64,000 nucleotides of DNA. It comes from Mycobacterium dioxanotrophicus. GTDB taxonomy: Bacteria; Actinomycetota; Actinomycetes; Mycobacteriales; Mycobacteriaceae. Shown one piece after another: positions 30,180 to 41,421 of this stretch. The position numbers were made by a program, and so were the translations under genes. The stretch spans positions 2,294,001 to 2,358,000 of the forward strand of contig NZ_CP020809.1 of NCBI RefSeq assembly GCF_002157835.1, in the 5' to 3' direction. Below the pieces are notes generated by a model. That model was not told the origin of the DNA. It did not search any database and was given only the letters and a program-made list of their open reading frames with translations. The stretch's first letter is position 1. Each line of letters begins with the position of its first letter.

Positions 30180-30854
30180 GTGATCCGGCTTGCGATTTCG
30201 TTGCTCATGCTCGTGCTGCTGGCAACAGGTTGTGCCGGCAACGGCGACAAGACCCAAGGCCCGCCGAAGGACGTGCCCGCGTCCGCGCTTGAGGGGCTGC
30301 TGCTCAGCACCGACCAGATCAACGCGCTCATGGGAACCCAAGGGATGGTGGCGCACCCGCCGGTCACCGAAATGGGTGACCATCGCAACCTGCTGCCCAA
30401 TCTGAACTGCTTGGGCGCGTGGCAGGTTGACGAGTCGGCCATCTACGGCACCAAGTGGACCGCCATGCGGCAGGTGCTGCTGCGTGCGCCCGACACCGAT
30501 GACTGGAACAACCTGGTGGTGCAGTCGGTGGTCATCTTCCCGTCGACGCAGGACGCCACCGACTTCCTCAACCAATCCGCGGACCGCTGGTCGAAATGCA
30601 CCAACCACCATGTGAACATCACCCTCAACGGGCAACCTCTGCCCAGGTGGACGAGCGGCGACCTCACCAAGACCGATTCCGAGCTCACCATGCCGTTCAC
30701 CCGCGTCAACGGCGACCAGACCCGGGCCTGTCAGCGCGCCCTGGCCGCCGCCTCCAACCTGGTCATGGACATTCAGGCCTGCAAGCCGGACGGCTCGTCG
30801 GTCACCCAGGCCGCTGACATCGTCGACAAGATCAAGGCCGCGATGCCTCGATGA
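30180..30854 (+). CDS. Lipoprotein with PknH-like sensor domain
   Basis: 224 residues from GTG 30180 with AAGGA five bases upstream. Lipobox LLATGC, Cys at residue 18. The mature part (LLSTDQINALMG, LNCLGAWQVDESAIYG, WSKCTNHHVNITLNG, QTRACQRALAAASNLVMDIQ) matches the extracellular PknH-like sensor domain of LpqQ/LppH-type lipoproteins, with conserved Cys pairs. Anchored outside the membrane; ligand unknown. It lies just upstream of the metE riboswitch. Confidence 0.82.
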   Translation: MIRLAISLLMLVLLATGCAGNGDKTQGPPKDVPASALEGLLLSTDQINALMGTQGMVAHPPVTEMGDHRNLLPNLNCLGAWQVDESAIYGTKWTAMRQVLLRAPDTDDWNNLVVQSVVIFPSTQDATDFLNQSADRWSKCTNHHVNITLNGQPLPRWTSGDLTKTDSELTMPFTRVNGDQTRACQRALAAASNLVMDIQACKPDGSSVTQAADIVDKIKAAMPR

Positions 30855-30944
30855 GCGGTGGCTCACGACCAGGCAACGGGTAGTCTGAGTCACGCAGCTG
30901 GTTTGTCGACACAGGCCCAGGCCCGTGCCGACATCGAACGCCGC

Positions 30945-31146
30945 ACGCTCAGACAGGTGCGACGTGAGAGGGAACCCGGTGGGAATCCGGGACTGTCCCG
31001 CAGCGGTATGCAGGAACGACCGCCGTCATCAGCACTGGCACGCAGGTAACTGCGGCTGGGAAGCGACGGCCACTAGGTGCACGAGATCTCGTGCGAGCCT
31101 GCGAGTCCGAAGACCTGCCAGCCGTACCGGGCGCGCCGCGCCCGGT
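30945..31146 (+). promoter_or_regulatory. Cobalamin (AdoCbl-class) riboswitch upstream of metE
   Basis: Conserved cobalamin aptamer elements occur in order: AGGTGCGACGTGAGAGGGAA, GGTGGGAATCCGGGACTG, CCCGCAGCGGTA, and the B12 box GCGAGTCCGAAGACCTGCC at 31101-31119. A GC-rich hairpin (31126-31146, ACCGGGCGC/GCGCCCGGT) follows and may be the expression platform. When B12 is present it should turn off metE, whose product replaces the B12-dependent MetH. Boundaries are approximate. Confidence 0.88.
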
Positions 31147-31264
31147 GGTTCATCGCCTCGCGGAATGGGCAGTGGCCGAACGCGGCTCGCTCGTGGCGGG
31201 CGACCGTGCTCGGCTCGACGCCTCCTGGCGGTGACCATCCCGTCGCACGCCCAAGGACGCCGTC

Positions 31265-33538
31265 ATGAGCACAACCGCTTCACCTTTCACCGCCACCATT
31301 CTCGGGTCGCCGCGCATCGGCCCGAACCGCGAACTCAAGCGCGCGGTCGAAAAATACTGGGCGGGCCGCATCGACCGCGCAGAACTCGATTCCGTCGCCG
31401 CCACCCTGCGTCGCGACACCTGGTCATCGCTCGTCGCGGCGGGGCTGGACTCCGTCCCGGTCAACACCTTCTCCTACTACGACCAGGTGCTCGACACCGC
31501 CGTGCTCGTCGGTGCACTACCGGTCCGAGTGGCCGGCGTAGCTGACGACCTGGACCGCTACTTCGCGGCCGCGCGGGGCAACGACGAGATCGCGCCGCTG
31601 GAGATGACGAAGTGGTTCGACACCAACTACCACTACATCGTCCCGGAGATCGGGCCGGGCACCGCCTTCGAACTCAACCCGGCCAAGGTGCTCGGCGAGG
31701 TGGAAGAGGCTGCTGCGCAAGGCGTTCCGGCGCGGCCGGTGATCATCGGGCCGATCACGTTCTTGGCGCTGTCGAAGGCCGTGAACGGTGGCACCACCCC
31801 CATCGGCCGGCTCGACGAGCTCGTCGCGGTGTACGCCGAACTGCTGGAGTTGCTCGCCGACAAGGGCGTCCCCTGGGTGCAGCTCGACGAGCCCATCCTG
31901 GTGACCGACATCCTGCCCGACGCACCAGAGCTGACCGAGCGCACCTATGCCCGGCTCGGTGCGCTGACCACCCGGCCTGCGTTGTTCGTCGCCACGTACT
32001 TCGGTGAGCTCACCGATGCTCTCCCGGCGTTGGCCCGCACTCCGATCGAGGCGATCGGTTTCGACCTGAGCGCCGGAGACTCGGCACCCGTCGCCGCCGT
32101 GCCGGAACTCGCCGACAAGCTGCTGGTGGCCGGCGTCGTCGACGGACGCAACATCTGGCGCACCGACCTCGACGCTGCCCTCGGCAAACTGGTCGGGATG
32201 CTGGAAAGCGCTGGTGCAGTGGCCGTCTCGACGTCATGCTCGACGCTGCACGTGCCGTACACCCTCGAGGCCGAGGACGGCATCGACGCGGCATTGCGCA
32301 GTTGGCTGGCATTCGGGGCCGAGAAGGTCCGCGAGGTGGCCGCCCTGGCCCGCGGGCTGAAGAACGGACGTGAGGCCATCGCCGCGGAGATCGCGGCGTC
32401 CGACGCCGCGATCGCATCGCGCACCGCCGATCCACGGCTCGACAACGGCCAGATCCGGGCGCGTATCTCGTCCCTTCTCGCGTCGGGCGCCAAGCGTGCT
32501 CCCGCCGACGAGCGCCGGGTGGTGCAGCAGGACCGGTTGAAACTGCCGGCCCTGCCCACCACGACGATCGGGTCCTACCCGCAGACCTCGGCCATTCGGG
32601 TGGCGCGCGCGGACCTGCGGTCCGGCAAGATCGACGCGGCGGAGTACGAGCGCCGCATGAAGGCCGAGATCGCCGGCGTCATCGCATTGCAGGAGCAGCT
32701 GGGCCTGGACGTCCTCGTGCACGGCGAACCTGAGCGCAACGACATGGTGCAGTACTTCGCCGAGCAGCTCGACGGGTTCTTCGCAACCCAGAACGGCTGG
32801 GTGCAGTCCTACGGCAGCCGGTGCGTACGCCCGCCGATCCTGTACGGCGATGTGGCCCGGCCCAATCCGATGACGGTCGAGTGGATCACGTTTGCGCAGT
32901 CGCTGACCGACAAGCCGGTCAAGGGCATGCTGACCGGTCCGGTGACCATCCTGGCCTGGTCGTTCGTCCGCGACGACCAACCGCTCGCCCAGACCGCGGC
33001 TCAAGTGGCCCTGGCGATCCGGGACGAGATGGTCGATCTGCAGTCTGCGGGCATCGCGATCATCCAGGTCGACGAGCCTGCGCTGCGCGAGCTGCTGCCG
33101 TTGCGGTCGAAAGACAAGGAGGCTTATCTGCGGTGGGCCGTCGAGGCGTTCCGGCTGTCGACCTCAGGTGTTGCCGACTCGACCCAGATCCATACGCACC
33201 TCTGCTATTCGGAGTTCGGTGAAGTGATCGGCGCGATCGCCGACCTGGATGCCGACGTGACATCCATCGAGGCAGCACGTTCGCACATGGAGGTGCTCGC
33301 CGACCTCAACGATGTCGGATTCGCGAACAGTGTCGGCCCCGGCGTTTACGACATCCACTCGCCGCGGGTGCCCGGAGTCGACGAGATCACGACATCACTG
33401 CGTGAGGCACTGGAGTCCGTTCCCGCAGAACGCCTCTGGGTGAACCCCGACTGCGGCCTCAAGACCCGGACCACGCCGGAGGTGATGGCTTCGCTGCGGC
33501 ACATGGTCGCTGCGGCCGCGGCGCTGCGATCGAGCTGA
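31265..33538 (+). CDS. metE: Cobalamin-independent methionine synthase
   Basis: 757 residues. Transfers methyl from 5-methyltetrahydrofolate polyglutamate to homocysteine. Two homologous TIM barrels: N-terminal from [21 protein letters not shown]-terminal from [20 protein letters not shown]. Zinc ligands are visible in THLCYSEFG (His, Cys) and NPDCGLKTR (Cys), with the Glu in between. AAGGA precedes ATG 31265. Controlled by the cobalamin riboswitch and convergent with prpR. Confidence 0.96.
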   Translation: MSTTASPFTATILGSPRIGPNRELKRAVEKYWAGRIDRAELDSVAATLRRDTWSSLVAAGLDSVPVNTFSYYDQVLDTAVLVGALPVRVAGVADDLDRYFAAARGNDEIAPLEMTKWFDTNYHYIVPEIGPGTAFELNPAKVLGEVEEAAAQGVPARPVIIGPITFLALSKAVNGGTTPIGRLDELVAVYAELLELLADKGVPWVQLDEPILVTDILPDAPELTERTYARLGALTTRPALFVATYFGELTDALPALARTPIEAIGFDLSAGDSAPVAAVPELADKLLVAGVVDGRNIWRTDLDAALGKLVGMLESAGAVAVSTSCSTLHVPYTLEAEDGIDAALRSWLAFGAEKVREVAALARGLKNGREAIAAEIAASDAAIASRTADPRLDNGQIRARISSLLASGAKRAPADERRVVQQDRLKLPALPTTTIGSYPQTSAIRVARADLRSGKIDAAEYERRMKAEIAGVIALQEQLGLDVLVHGEPERNDMVQYFAEQLDGFFATQNGWVQSYGSRCVRPPILYGDVARPNPMTVEWITFAQSLTDKPVKGMLTGPVTILAWSFVRDDQPLAQTAAQVALAIRDEMVDLQSAGIAIIQVDEPALRELLPLRSKDKEAYLRWAVEAFRLSTSGVADSTQIHTHLCYSEFGEVIGAIADLDADVTSIEAARSHMEVLADLNDVGFANSVGPGVYDIHSPRVPGVDEITTSLREALESVPAERLWVNPDCGLKTRTTPEVMASLRHMVAAAAALRSS

Positions 33539-33614
33539 TTCGGACCTGCCGGCCGTCGTGTCGCCGCTGAACACGTTCGTCGGCGGCACGGCGGCCGGGC
33601 AGTCACGTGCGACC

Positions 33615-35018
33615 CTAGAGGGTGCCCGAATACGGCAGATTGCTACTGGTCTGTGGATCTATCTGAACGGGGCGACCCACGTACGGGAAGGCCCGTTGCG
33701 GGCAGGCGGGGCGGTCGCAGATCCGGCAGCCGGCACCGATCGGCACCGTCGCCTCGGGATCGTCGAGATCGACGCCCACCGAGTACACCAGCTTGTGCGC
33801 ATGCGCGAGATCGCAACCCAGGCCGATCGCAAAACTCTTGGGAGTACCGAGGTATCGGCTCGGTGTCGACGTCGAGGTCTTGGCGATCCAGAAGTAGCTA
33901 CGGCCGTCGGGCATCTGGGCCACCTGCGTCAGGAATTGCCCCGGTCGGGAAAAGGCGTGATGCACCACCCACAGCGGACAGTTCCCGCCCACCCGAGAGA
34001 AGTGGAATGCCGTCGCGGACTGTCGTTTTGAAATGTTCCCGGCGCTGTCGGTGCGGACGAAGATGAACGGGACGCCGCGCGCGTCCGGCCGCTGCAGCGT
34101 CGAAAGACGATGACAGACGGTTTCGAATCCGACTTCGAATCGCCGCGCGAGTTGGTCGATGTCGTACCGGAGTTCCTCGGCGGCCGACAACACCATCCGG
34201 TACGGCAAGAGTAGGGCGCCTGCGAAATAATTCGCCAGCCCGATCCGTGCCACATCCCTTGACTCAGAACTCAACTGGTCATCGGTGGCGACGATGGCAT
34301 CGATGAGATCTGAGTGGGACAGCAACGCGATCTGCGTCGCCAGCTGGAATGCCCGCTGACCCGGCAGCAGCCATCGCGCCACGTGAAGGGTGCGGGCATC
34401 GCCCTGGTACCGGCGTTTTACGTTGGGGCCCAAGATCCCGCCGTCGTCGACCACCACGGTGATGCCGAACTTGGCGGACAGCAGCTCGGCCAGCTGGCTG
34501 TCGAGCCCGCCGATGTGCAAGCGGTGCGTGGCGAACAGCTCCTCGGCCGCGCGGTCGAGCGCGTCGATGTGGTTGCGACGGTCGTAGAAGAAGTCGCGTA
34601 CCTCCTCGAAGGGCATGGGTTGCTGGGTGCCGGTCTGGACATCGAGGCTCGTCCGGTCGTGCATCGCCTCCAATTCGGCGGTGGCGTCGTGCAGGCGCCG
34701 ATGCAGACTCACCATGGTTTGGGCGGCGTCGGGCATCCGGGCGACGAGCTCTTCGATCTGCGCGGCCGTCGCGTCGACGAGGATTTCGCGGAGGTCGGAA
34801 ACCAGTCGCGCGTCGGCGTCGGGTGCGAAGTAGTGCGTCGGCAGGTCGAATCGTTCGGAGAGCGCGAGCAGTACGGGGACGGTGATCGGACGCTGGTCGT
34901 TCTCCAGCTGGTTCACGTAGCTGGTGGACAGGCCGAGCGCGCGTGCCAGCGCGACCTGCGTGAGGCCTTGCTCGTCTCGGAGCCGTCTGAGTCGGGCGCC
35001 CGCGAATGTCTTCGCCAC
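33615..35018 (-). CDS. prpR: Methylcitrate-cycle regulator PrpR
   Basis: 467 residues. XRE helix-turn-helix at residues ~8-60 ([20 protein letters not shown]), a linker, an IrrE/ImmA-like domain (residues ~150-290) and a C-terminal DUF2083 region with clustered cysteines ([10 protein letters not shown] and [18 protein letters not shown]), the probable Fe-S and acyl-CoA-sensing part. RamB is a close paralogue; divergent placement on prpDBC identifies this as PrpR (Rv1129c-like), which activates the operon during growth on propionate or cholesterol. Confidence 0.88.
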   Translation of the reverse strand: MAKTFAGARLRRLRDEQGLTQVALARALGLSTSYVNQLENDQRPITVPVLLALSERFDLPTHYFAPDADARLVSDLREILVDATAAQIEELVARMPDAAQTMVSLHRRLHDATAELEAMHDRTSLDVQTGTQQPMPFEEVRDFFYDRRNHIDALDRAAEELFATHRLHIGGLDSQLAELLSAKFGITVVVDDGGILGPNVKRRYQGDARTLHVARWLLPGQRAFQLATQIALLSHSDLIDAIVATDDQLSSESRDVARIGLANYFAGALLLPYRMVLSAAEELRYDIDQLARRFEVGFETVCHRLSTLQRPDARGVPFIFVRTDSAGNISKRQSATAFHFSRVGGNCPLWVVHHAFSRPGQFLTQVAQMPDGRSYFWIAKTSTSTPSRYLGTPKSFAIGLGCDLAHAHKLVYSVGVDLDDPEATVPIGAGCRICDRPACPQRAFPYVGRPVQIDPQTSSNLPYSGTL

Positions 35019-35137
35019 CGCCCTCAGGCTACCGCGAAGCCCTTACACAACATTCGCAAAATTCGTCTGCCAAGGACACAAAATTACGCATTTACAGGTA
35101 CTTTTCTGAGTTCAGCGCCCTGCGTACCGTGCGGATC
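35019..35137. promoter_or_regulatory. prpR-prpD divergent promoter region
   Basis: A 119-bp AT-richer gap. It contains TTCGCAAA at 35054-35061, one base from the TTTGCAAA box described for PrpR in M. tuberculosis, and further A/T tracts. It likely carries both promoters and the PrpR site. Confidence 0.55.
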
Positions 35138-36643
35138 ATGCTTGTTCACGACGTCCGCACCCGGCGCAGTGCCGAGGACTTTCCCCGCAACGAACACCTC
35201 GCCTGGAAAATCGCCCAGGTTGCCGCCGACCCGGTTGACGTGCCGCCGGAGACCGAGGCGATGGTGATCAACCGCATCATCGACAACGCCGCAGTATCAG
35301 CCGCATCGGTGATCCGCCGGCCCGTCACCGTCGCGCGGACCCAGGCCCTGGCCCACCAGACCCGCCAGGGTGCTGCGGTGTTCGGCGTCGACGGCACGGT
35401 GTCGGCGGAATGGGCGGCCTGGGCCAACGGAGTGGCGGTGCGGGAGTTGGATTTCCACGACACCTTCCTCGCCGCCGAGTACTCGCATCCCGGTGACAAC
35501 ATCCCGGCACTGGTGGCCGTTGCTCAGCAGCTCGGGGTGCGCGGAGCGGACCTGATCCGCGGTATCGCGACGGCCTACGAGGTGCAGGTCGACCTGGTGA
35601 AGGGAATTTGCCTGCACGAGCACAAGATCGACCATGTCGCCCATCTCGGACCGTCGGTGGCCGCCGGTCTCGGCACCATGCTGCGGCTGGACCCGGAGAC
35701 CATCTACGCAGCCGTCGGCCAGGCCCTGCACCTGACCACCGCCACCCGCCAATCCCGTAAGGGTCTGATCTCCAGCTGGAAGGCGTATGCGCCGGCGTGG
35801 GCGGGCAAGGTCGCCATCGAAGCGGTTGATCGCGCGATGCGCGGCGAGGGTTCGCCGGCCCCGATCTGGGAGGGCGAGGACGGCGTGATCGCCTGGCTGC
35901 TGTCGGGCCCTGCACACACCTACCGGGTGCCGTTGCCCGGTCCCGGCGAGCCCAAGCGCGCCATCCTGGACACCTACACCAAAGAACATTCCGCGGAGTA
36001 TCAGAGCCAGGCGCCGATCGACCTGGCGCGCCGGATGCGCGAGCGCATCGGCGATCTCGACCAGATCTCGTCCATCACGCTGCACACGAGCCACCACACC
36101 CACGTGGTGATCGGCACCGGATCGGGCGATCCGCAGAAGTTCGATCCCGACGCCTCCCGCGAGACCCTGGATCACTCGGTGATGTACATCTTCGCCGTCG
36201 CGCTGCAGGACGGGACCTGGCATCACGAGCGATCCTATGCCCCCGAACGGGCACACCGGCCCGACACCGTCGAACTGTGGCGCAAGATCAGCACGGTCGA
36301 GGATCCGGAGTGGACACGGCGCTACCACTCCACCGACCCCGCCGAAAAAGCGTTCGGGGCACGGGCCGTGGTGACACTGAAGAACGGCGAGACGATCGTC
36401 GACGAACTCGCCGTCGCCGACGCGCATCCGCTGGGCGCACGGCCCTTCGAACGCGAGCAGTACGTGGCCAAGTTCGCCGAGCTTGCCGACGGTGTGGTGG
36501 AACCTGAAGAACAACAACGGTTCCTGTCTGCCGTCGACGGCATCGCCAAAATCAAGCCGGGCGGCCTGAACGCACTCAACGTGCGGGTCGATGCGCGGGT
36601 GCTGGAGAAGGCGCCGACGGTGCCCTCGGGGATTTTCCAATGA
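35138..36643 (+). CDS. prpD: 2-methylcitrate dehydratase
   Basis: 501 residues from ATG 35138. Converts 2-methylcitrate to 2-methylaconitate or methylisocitrate in propionyl-CoA disposal. MmgE/PrpD fold: the N-terminal helical domain has [39 protein letters not shown] and [18 protein letters not shown]; the C-terminal domain has the His-rich [13 protein letters not shown]. The ribosome site is weak. It overlaps prpB by four bases in a prpDBC operon. Confidence 0.93.
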   Translation: MLVHDVRTRRSAEDFPRNEHLAWKIAQVAADPVDVPPETEAMVINRIIDNAAVSAASVIRRPVTVARTQALAHQTRQGAAVFGVDGTVSAEWAAWANGVAVRELDFHDTFLAAEYSHPGDNIPALVAVAQQLGVRGADLIRGIATAYEVQVDLVKGICLHEHKIDHVAHLGPSVAAGLGTMLRLDPETIYAAVGQALHLTTATRQSRKGLISSWKAYAPAWAGKVAIEAVDRAMRGEGSPAPIWEGEDGVIAWLLSGPAHTYRVPLPGPGEPKRAILDTYTKEHSAEYQSQAPIDLARRMRERIGDLDQISSITLHTSHHTHVVIGTGSGDPQKFDPDASRETLDHSVMYIFAVALQDGTWHHERSYAPERAHRPDTVELWRKISTVEDPEWTRRYHSTDPAEKAFGARAVVTLKNGETIVDELAVADAHPLGARPFEREQYVAKFAELADGVVEPEEQQRFLSAVDGIAKIKPGGLNALNVRVDARVLEKAPTVPSGIFQ

Positions 36644-37557
36644 GCGGCCTGCTGGCATCGGCGAGTTCGGCAGCCGAGAAACGGGCGTGCTTTCGCGCCG
36701 GCCTGGAATCCGGGAAACTGCAACGCTTTCCAGGCGCGTTCTCGCCGCTGGTGGCCAAGCTGGTCACGGAGATCGGATTCGAGGGCGTGTATGTCTCGGG
36801 CGCGGTGCTTTCGGCCGACCTGGGGTTGCCCGACATCGGCCTGACCACGTTGACCGAAGTCACCCTACGTGGGGCACAGATCGCGTCGGTGACGGATCTG
36901 CCCACGCTGATCGATGCCGACACCGGGTTCGGTGAACCGATGAGTGCGGCGCGCACCGTCACGCAACTCGAAGACAGCGGTCTCGCCGGGCTGCACCTGG
37001 AGGATCAGGTCAATCCGAAACGGTGCGGTCACCTCGACGGCAAGGCCGTCGTCGAGACCGCCGAGATGGTCAAGCGGTTGCGGGCCGCGGTGGCGGCCCG
37101 GCGTGACCCGAACTTCGTGATCTGCGCGCGCACCGATGCCGCGGGACTCGAGGGGATGTCCGCGGCCATCGACCGGGCCAAGGCCTATGCAGATGCCGGT
37201 GCCGATCTGATCTTCACCGAAGCACTCGGCACGCCCGACGAATTCGAGCAGTTCCGCGCCGCCGTCGACACCCCGCTGCTGGCCAATATGACCGAGTTCG
37301 GCAAGTCCGAACTGCTGACCGCGCGTCAGCTGGCCGACATCGGCTACAACATGGTCATCTATCCGGTCACCACCTTGCGGCTGGCGATGTACGCCGTCGA
37401 GGCAGGTCTACGCGAAATCGATGCCGCGGGTACTCAATCCGGCCTGCTCGACCGGATGCAGCATCGCAGCAGGCTTTACGAGCTGCTGCGCTACCCCGAG
37501 TACAGCCAATTCGACTCCGACGTCTACAACTTCTCGCTGCAAGGGACAACGCGGTGA
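36640..37557 (+). CDS. prpB: 2-methylisocitrate lyase
   Basis: 305 residues. Cleaves 2-methylisocitrate to pyruvate and succinate. Isocitrate-lyase superfamily signatures: [28 protein letters not shown] (metal site) and the catalytic loop KRCGHLDGK (Cys) after LHLEDQVNP. In M. tuberculosis Icl supplies this activity and prpB is missing, so its presence here fits a saprophytic species. ATGA overlap with prpD, GTGA with prpC. Confidence 0.95.
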   Translation: MSGLLASASSAAEKRACFRAGLESGKLQRFPGAFSPLVAKLVTEIGFEGVYVSGAVLSADLGLPDIGLTTLTEVTLRGAQIASVTDLPTLIDADTGFGEPMSAARTVTQLEDSGLAGLHLEDQVNPKRCGHLDGKAVVETAEMVKRLRAAVAARRDPNFVICARTDAAGLEGMSAAIDRAKAYADAGADLIFTEALGTPDEFEQFRAAVDTPLLANMTEFGKSELLTARQLADIGYNMVIYPVTTLRLAMYAVEAGLREIDAAGTQSGLLDRMQHRSRLYELLRYPEYSQFDSDVYNFSLQGTTR

Positions 37558-38678
37558 CTGGCACAGAGAGCAAGCCCAAGGTCTACAAGGGACTGGCGGG
37601 AGTGGTGGTCGATACCACCGCCATCTCCAAGGTGGTGCCCGAGACCAACACGTTGACCTATCGCGGGTACCCCGTGCAGGATCTCGCCGCGCACTGCAGT
37701 TTCGAACAGGTGGCGCATCTGCTCTGGCACGGTGAACTACCCTCGGATCGGGAGTTGGCCCTGTTCGAGCAGCGGGAGCGGGCATCCCGGCGGTTGAACC
37801 GCTCGCTGCTGTCGCTGGTGGACAAGCTCCCGGACAACTGCCACCCGATGGACGTGGTGCGGACCGCCATCAGCTATCTCGGCGCCGAGGACCCCGACGA
37901 AGACGACAGCAGTGCCGCTGCCAACTATGCCAAGTCACTCCGGATGTTCGCGATGCTGCCGACGATCGTGGCAGCCGACATGCGCAGGCGGCGCGGGCTT
38001 GAGCCGATCGGCCCGCAGTCACGCCTGGGTTACTCCGAGAACTTCCTGAACATGTGCTTCGGGGACGTCCCTGATCCCGTGGTCGTCAAGGCCTTCGAGC
38101 AGTCGATGATCCTCTACGCCGAACACAGTTTCAACGCGTCGACCTTCGCGGCCCGCGTGGTCACCTCGACGCAGTCCGACATCTACAGTGCGGTGACCGC
38201 GGCGATCGGGGCGCTCAAGGGATCCCTGCACGGTGGGGCCAACGAAGCGGTCATGCACGACATGTTGGAGATCGGCTCCGCCGATCGCGCGGCGGATTGG
38301 TTGCACGACAAGCTGTCCCGGAAGAAGAAGGTGATGGGCTTCGGTCATCGGGTGTACCGCAACGGTGACTCCCGGGTGCCGACCATGAAGACGGCTCTGC
38401 AGCAGGTCGCCGCCGTCCGTGACGGGCAGCGGTGGCTCGACATCTATGAGCGGCTCGAGCAGGACATGCGTGCCGCCACCGGGATTGCGCCGAATCTGGA
38501 CTTCCCGACCGGCCCGGCGTATCACCTGATGGGCTTCGACATTCCCAGCTTCACACCGATCTTCGTGATGAGCCGGATCACCGGATGGACCGCCCACATC
38601 ATCGAGCAAGCCGGCTCCAACGCCCTGATCCGGCCGCTGAGCGAATACAGCGGTCAGCCGCAGCGCGCACTGTCGTGA
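37554..38678 (+). CDS. prpC: 2-methylcitrate synthase
   Basis: 374 residues from GTG 37554. Condenses propionyl-CoA with oxaloacetate. Citrate-synthase fold with catalytic His in LHGGANEAVMHDMLE, His in MGFGHRVYRNGDSR, and Asp in APNLDFPTGPAYHLMGF. The short length and position as last gene of prpDBC favour methylcitrate over citrate synthase. Confidence 0.93.
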   Translation: MTGTESKPKVYKGLAGVVVDTTAISKVVPETNTLTYRGYPVQDLAAHCSFEQVAHLLWHGELPSDRELALFEQRERASRRLNRSLLSLVDKLPDNCHPMDVVRTAISYLGAEDPDEDDSSAAANYAKSLRMFAMLPTIVAADMRRRRGLEPIGPQSRLGYSENFLNMCFGDVPDPVVVKAFEQSMILYAEHSFNASTFAARVVTSTQSDIYSAVTAAIGALKGSLHGGANEAVMHDMLEIGSADRAADWLHDKLSRKKKVMGFGHRVYRNGDSRVPTMKTALQQVAAVRDGQRWLDIYERLEQDMRAATGIAPNLDFPTGPAYHLMGFDIPSFTPIFVMSRITGWTAHIIEQAGSNALIRPLSEYSGQPQRALS

Positions 38679-38734
38679 GGGCTGAAATCCGGTAATCGCC
38701 GATACCGGGCCCACGGGGGCAGCATAATCTCGGC

Positions 38735-40348
38735 GTGAAGGACACCGATGTGCTGATCGCCGGAGCGGGGCCGATCGGCATGAGCGCCGCGATCGAACTG
38801 GCCCGCAACGGTATCGGATGTCGTATCGTCGACCCGCTGCTGGAACCGCCGCAGTATGCGAAAGCCGTTGGCATCCAGCCCCGTACGCTGGAACTGTTCG
38901 AGCGGATGGGTGTGCTGCGGCAGATCCTCGACGCTGCTGTCCAGCTGCGTGGTCAACTCGTCTATGTGAACGGTGAGCAGGTCGGGCGGCTGGACCTGAC
39001 CCTTCCTGACGATGTGCCCTTTCAATTCATCGGGCTACCGCAGTACGCCACCGAACGCATCCTCGGCGAGGAGTTGACTTCCCGCGGCGTCGCGGTAGAA
39101 AGGGGCCTGCGACTGACCGGATTCGAGCAGGACGCCGACGGTGTCACCGCGACACTGACGGACGCCGCCGGGAACCGGCAGAGCGTGCGGACACACTATC
39201 TGGTGGGCGCGGACGGTGCACATTCGTTGGTGCGCAAGCAACTTGGTCTGACATTCGAGGGCGCGGCGTTCGATGAACAGTACATGCTCGGCGATGTCGA
39301 GGTGGACTGGTCCATGCCGCCCGGATACACCGTGCGGGCCATGCACCAGACCGCCGGTCAGACCGACGATCTGCTGGTCTGCATTCCGCTGCCGGGCCGC
39401 AAGCGTTACCGGATGTCGATGCTGGTTCCCGATGAACTCGCCGTCGCGCCGAACGGTGATGTGCAGCACGGGTTTCAGGGGCAGCGCACCCCGGAGCTGG
39501 CTCACCTCCAGGCGGTGCTGGACCGGCTCGCACCGGAGCCCACCACCGCGAGGAACCTGCGGTGGTCGTCGGTGTTCCGGATCAGCCATCGCATCGTCGA
39601 CGCCTACGGCCGCGGCCGGGTGTTCGTGGCCGGCGACGCGGCACACATCCATCCGCCGACCGGGGCGCAGGGCATGAACACCGGCATTCAGGATGCGCAG
39701 AATCTGGCATGGAAACTCGCACTGGCGGTGTCAGGCGTTGCGGCCGAGGGGTTGTTGGACAGCTATGACGCCGAACGGCGCCCGGTGGGGGAGGAGGTGG
39801 TCGGCCGCACCGTCCGTCACGCCCGGCAGGGCATCGGTGCGGACTCCGCCGATCCCGACCAGGTCATGCGACGTGAGGCGCAATTGCTGATCGACTACGG
39901 AGGCAGTCCGATCGTCAGCACCGGCGACGACGCTTCGATACCGCGACCCGGCACCCGGGCCCCCGATGCGAGCGGTTTGACGCGCGAGGCGGTCGTACCC
40001 CCGCAACGGCTGTTCACGTTGCTGGCCGGGCCCCGGCACACGCTGCTCTGTTATGTCGGGCCGCGGTGCGACGACGACGTCATCGCTGCGATCGAGCAGG
40101 TGGTCGCCGACGCCGCAGAGGCCTGCCACGGACTCGTCGACGCGTACCTGATCGCCCACCCCGATGCGGCTGCGCAGACTACGATCCTGCCGCTGGTCTG
40201 GGACAGCGCAGGGGGTTTCGCACGCGCCTACGCGGCGGCGGACCCAACCATGTACGTCGTCCGACCGGACGGCTATGTCGGTTACGTGTCACGTGGTCGG
40301 GTGGACGGTGCAGCCCTGGTCGCCCATCTCAAGCTCACCTTCCGGTGA
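38735..40348 (+). CDS. Class A FAD-dependent aromatic hydroxylase-type monooxygenase
   Basis: 537 residues from GTG 38735. FAD motifs: GxGxxG in DVLIAGAGPIGMSAAIELA, DG motif in YLVGADGAHSLVRKQLG, and GD motif in VFVAGDAAHIHPPTGAQGMN. The C-terminal ~150 residues form a thioredoxin-like domain as in PheA/MhpA-type hydroxylases, without a CxxC. It hydroxylates an aromatic or polyketide substrate by family; no catabolic cluster is adjacent, so the substrate is open. Confidence 0.87.
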   Translation: MKDTDVLIAGAGPIGMSAAIELARNGIGCRIVDPLLEPPQYAKAVGIQPRTLELFERMGVLRQILDAAVQLRGQLVYVNGEQVGRLDLTLPDDVPFQFIGLPQYATERILGEELTSRGVAVERGLRLTGFEQDADGVTATLTDAAGNRQSVRTHYLVGADGAHSLVRKQLGLTFEGAAFDEQYMLGDVEVDWSMPPGYTVRAMHQTAGQTDDLLVCIPLPGRKRYRMSMLVPDELAVAPNGDVQHGFQGQRTPELAHLQAVLDRLAPEPTTARNLRWSSVFRISHRIVDAYGRGRVFVAGDAAHIHPPTGAQGMNTGIQDAQNLAWKLALAVSGVAAEGLLDSYDAERRPVGEEVVGRTVRHARQGIGADSADPDQVMRREAQLLIDYGGSPIVSTGDDASIPRPGTRAPDASGLTREAVVPPQRLFTLLAGPRHTLLCYVGPRCDDDVIAAIEQVVADAAEACHGLVDAYLIAHPDAAAQTTILPLVWDSAGGFARAYAAADPTMYVVRPDGYVGYVSRGRVDGAALVAHLKLTFR

Positions 40349-40433
40349 GCACTTCTGTGAGCCGCCCGCGATGAGTTCTCCGGCCATCGCGGGTCACAGT
40401 CACATCGACTACTGACCGATCGGGAGTGAACGC

Positions 40434-41078
40434 GTGGTGCAACTGCTCAAAGTTCAGAATTTCAACGTCTCCAGCGACGGTTTCGGCGCCGGTGAGAATC
40501 AGAGCCGCGAGCGGCCGTTCGGCCATGCCGACCCCGCAACCATGTTTTCCTGGGCCGGCGCCACGGCCAGTTGGCCCAATCGCACGGACCCGGGAGGCAG
40601 TCGCGGTCTGGACGACTACATGACCCGCGACTTCGCCAACAACATCGGCGCAGAAATCATGGGCCGCAACAAGTTCAGCCCGTACCGCGGACCGTGGGAG
40701 AACCATGACTGGCAGGGCTGGTGGGGCGAGCAGCCGCCGTTCCACACCCCGGTTTTCGTCATGACCCACTACCAGCGGCCGTCGTTGCGCCTCTCCGACA
40801 CCACGTTCCACTTCGTCGACGCCGACCCGGCCACCGTGCTGGATCAGGCACGCAATGCCGCGCAAGGCAAGGATGTGCGACTCGGTGGCGGTGCCGCCAC
40901 CATCCGACAGTTCCTCGATGCCGACCTCGTCGACACGCTGCACGTGGCGGTGTCCCCGATCGAGTTGGGTGGCGGCTCCCGCCTGTGGTGCGCACCGGAG
41001 GAGTTGGACGACCGGTTCCACCACGACATCGTGCCGAGCCCCAGTGGCGTCACCCACCATTTGTTCTGGCGCAGATGA
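40434..41078 (+). CDS. Dihydrofolate reductase-like (RibD C-terminal) protein
   Basis: 214 residues from GTG 40434 with GGGAG seven bases before. Fold signatures: LKVQNFNVSSDGFGAG at the start, AEIMGRNKFSPYRG, TPVFVMTHYQRPSL, the NADPH Gly motif VRLGGGAATIRQFLDADLVD, and SPIELGGGSRLW. Probably an NADPH-dependent reductase of a small heterocycle. Folate activity is unlikely from the family branch. Confidence 0.85.
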   Translation: MVQLLKVQNFNVSSDGFGAGENQSRERPFGHADPATMFSWAGATASWPNRTDPGGSRGLDDYMTRDFANNIGAEIMGRNKFSPYRGPWENHDWQGWWGEQPPFHTPVFVMTHYQRPSLRLSDTTFHFVDADPATVLDQARNAAQGKDVRLGGGAATIRQFLDADLVDTLHVAVSPIELGGGSRLWCAPEELDDRFHHDIVPSPSGVTHHLFWRR

Positions 41079-41090
41079 CGAGCTTGCTGA

Positions 41091-41387
41091 CTAATCGATG
41101 GTGATGACGTAGGTGCCGTCGTCGTCGCGGGTGACCGCGGCGTCGTTCGTGTCGACCCAGAGGCTGGGGCTACCGGGCTCACCCAGATAGGCGTTCTGCA
41201 CCGTGCCGCCGGGCTGCATGTACACGGCCCACTGCTGTCCCGAACCCAACGCCGACAGCGTCACCACCGCGGTGCCGTCAGCGCGGCGGATTTCCAGGGT
41301 GTGGGCGTTGAAGTCCTCTTCGGACAGCTTCGCCTCATCCTCGTCGAGGTCGTACTCGTCGTCGGGGTCCAGTCCATTGGCATGCAC
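41091..41387 (-). CDS. Acidic 98-residue protein
   Basis: From GTG 41387 the product starts with a strongly acidic stretch (DPDDEYDLDEDEAKLSEED). A compact beta-rich segment follows (HTLEIRRADGTAVVTLSALG ... WAVYMQPGG ... VTRDDDGTYVITID). No signal or membrane segment. The frame extends further upstream but only as Arg/Pro-rich antisense. Family not recognised. Confidence 0.6.
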   Translation of the reverse strand: MHANGLDPDDEYDLDEDEAKLSEEDFNAHTLEIRRADGTAVVTLSALGSGQQWAVYMQPGGTVQNAYLGEPGSPSLWVDTNDAAVTRDDDGTYVITID

Positions 41388-41421
41388 GGGTGGGCACGCT
41401 ACCCGGTCGGGAGCGTTGGCT

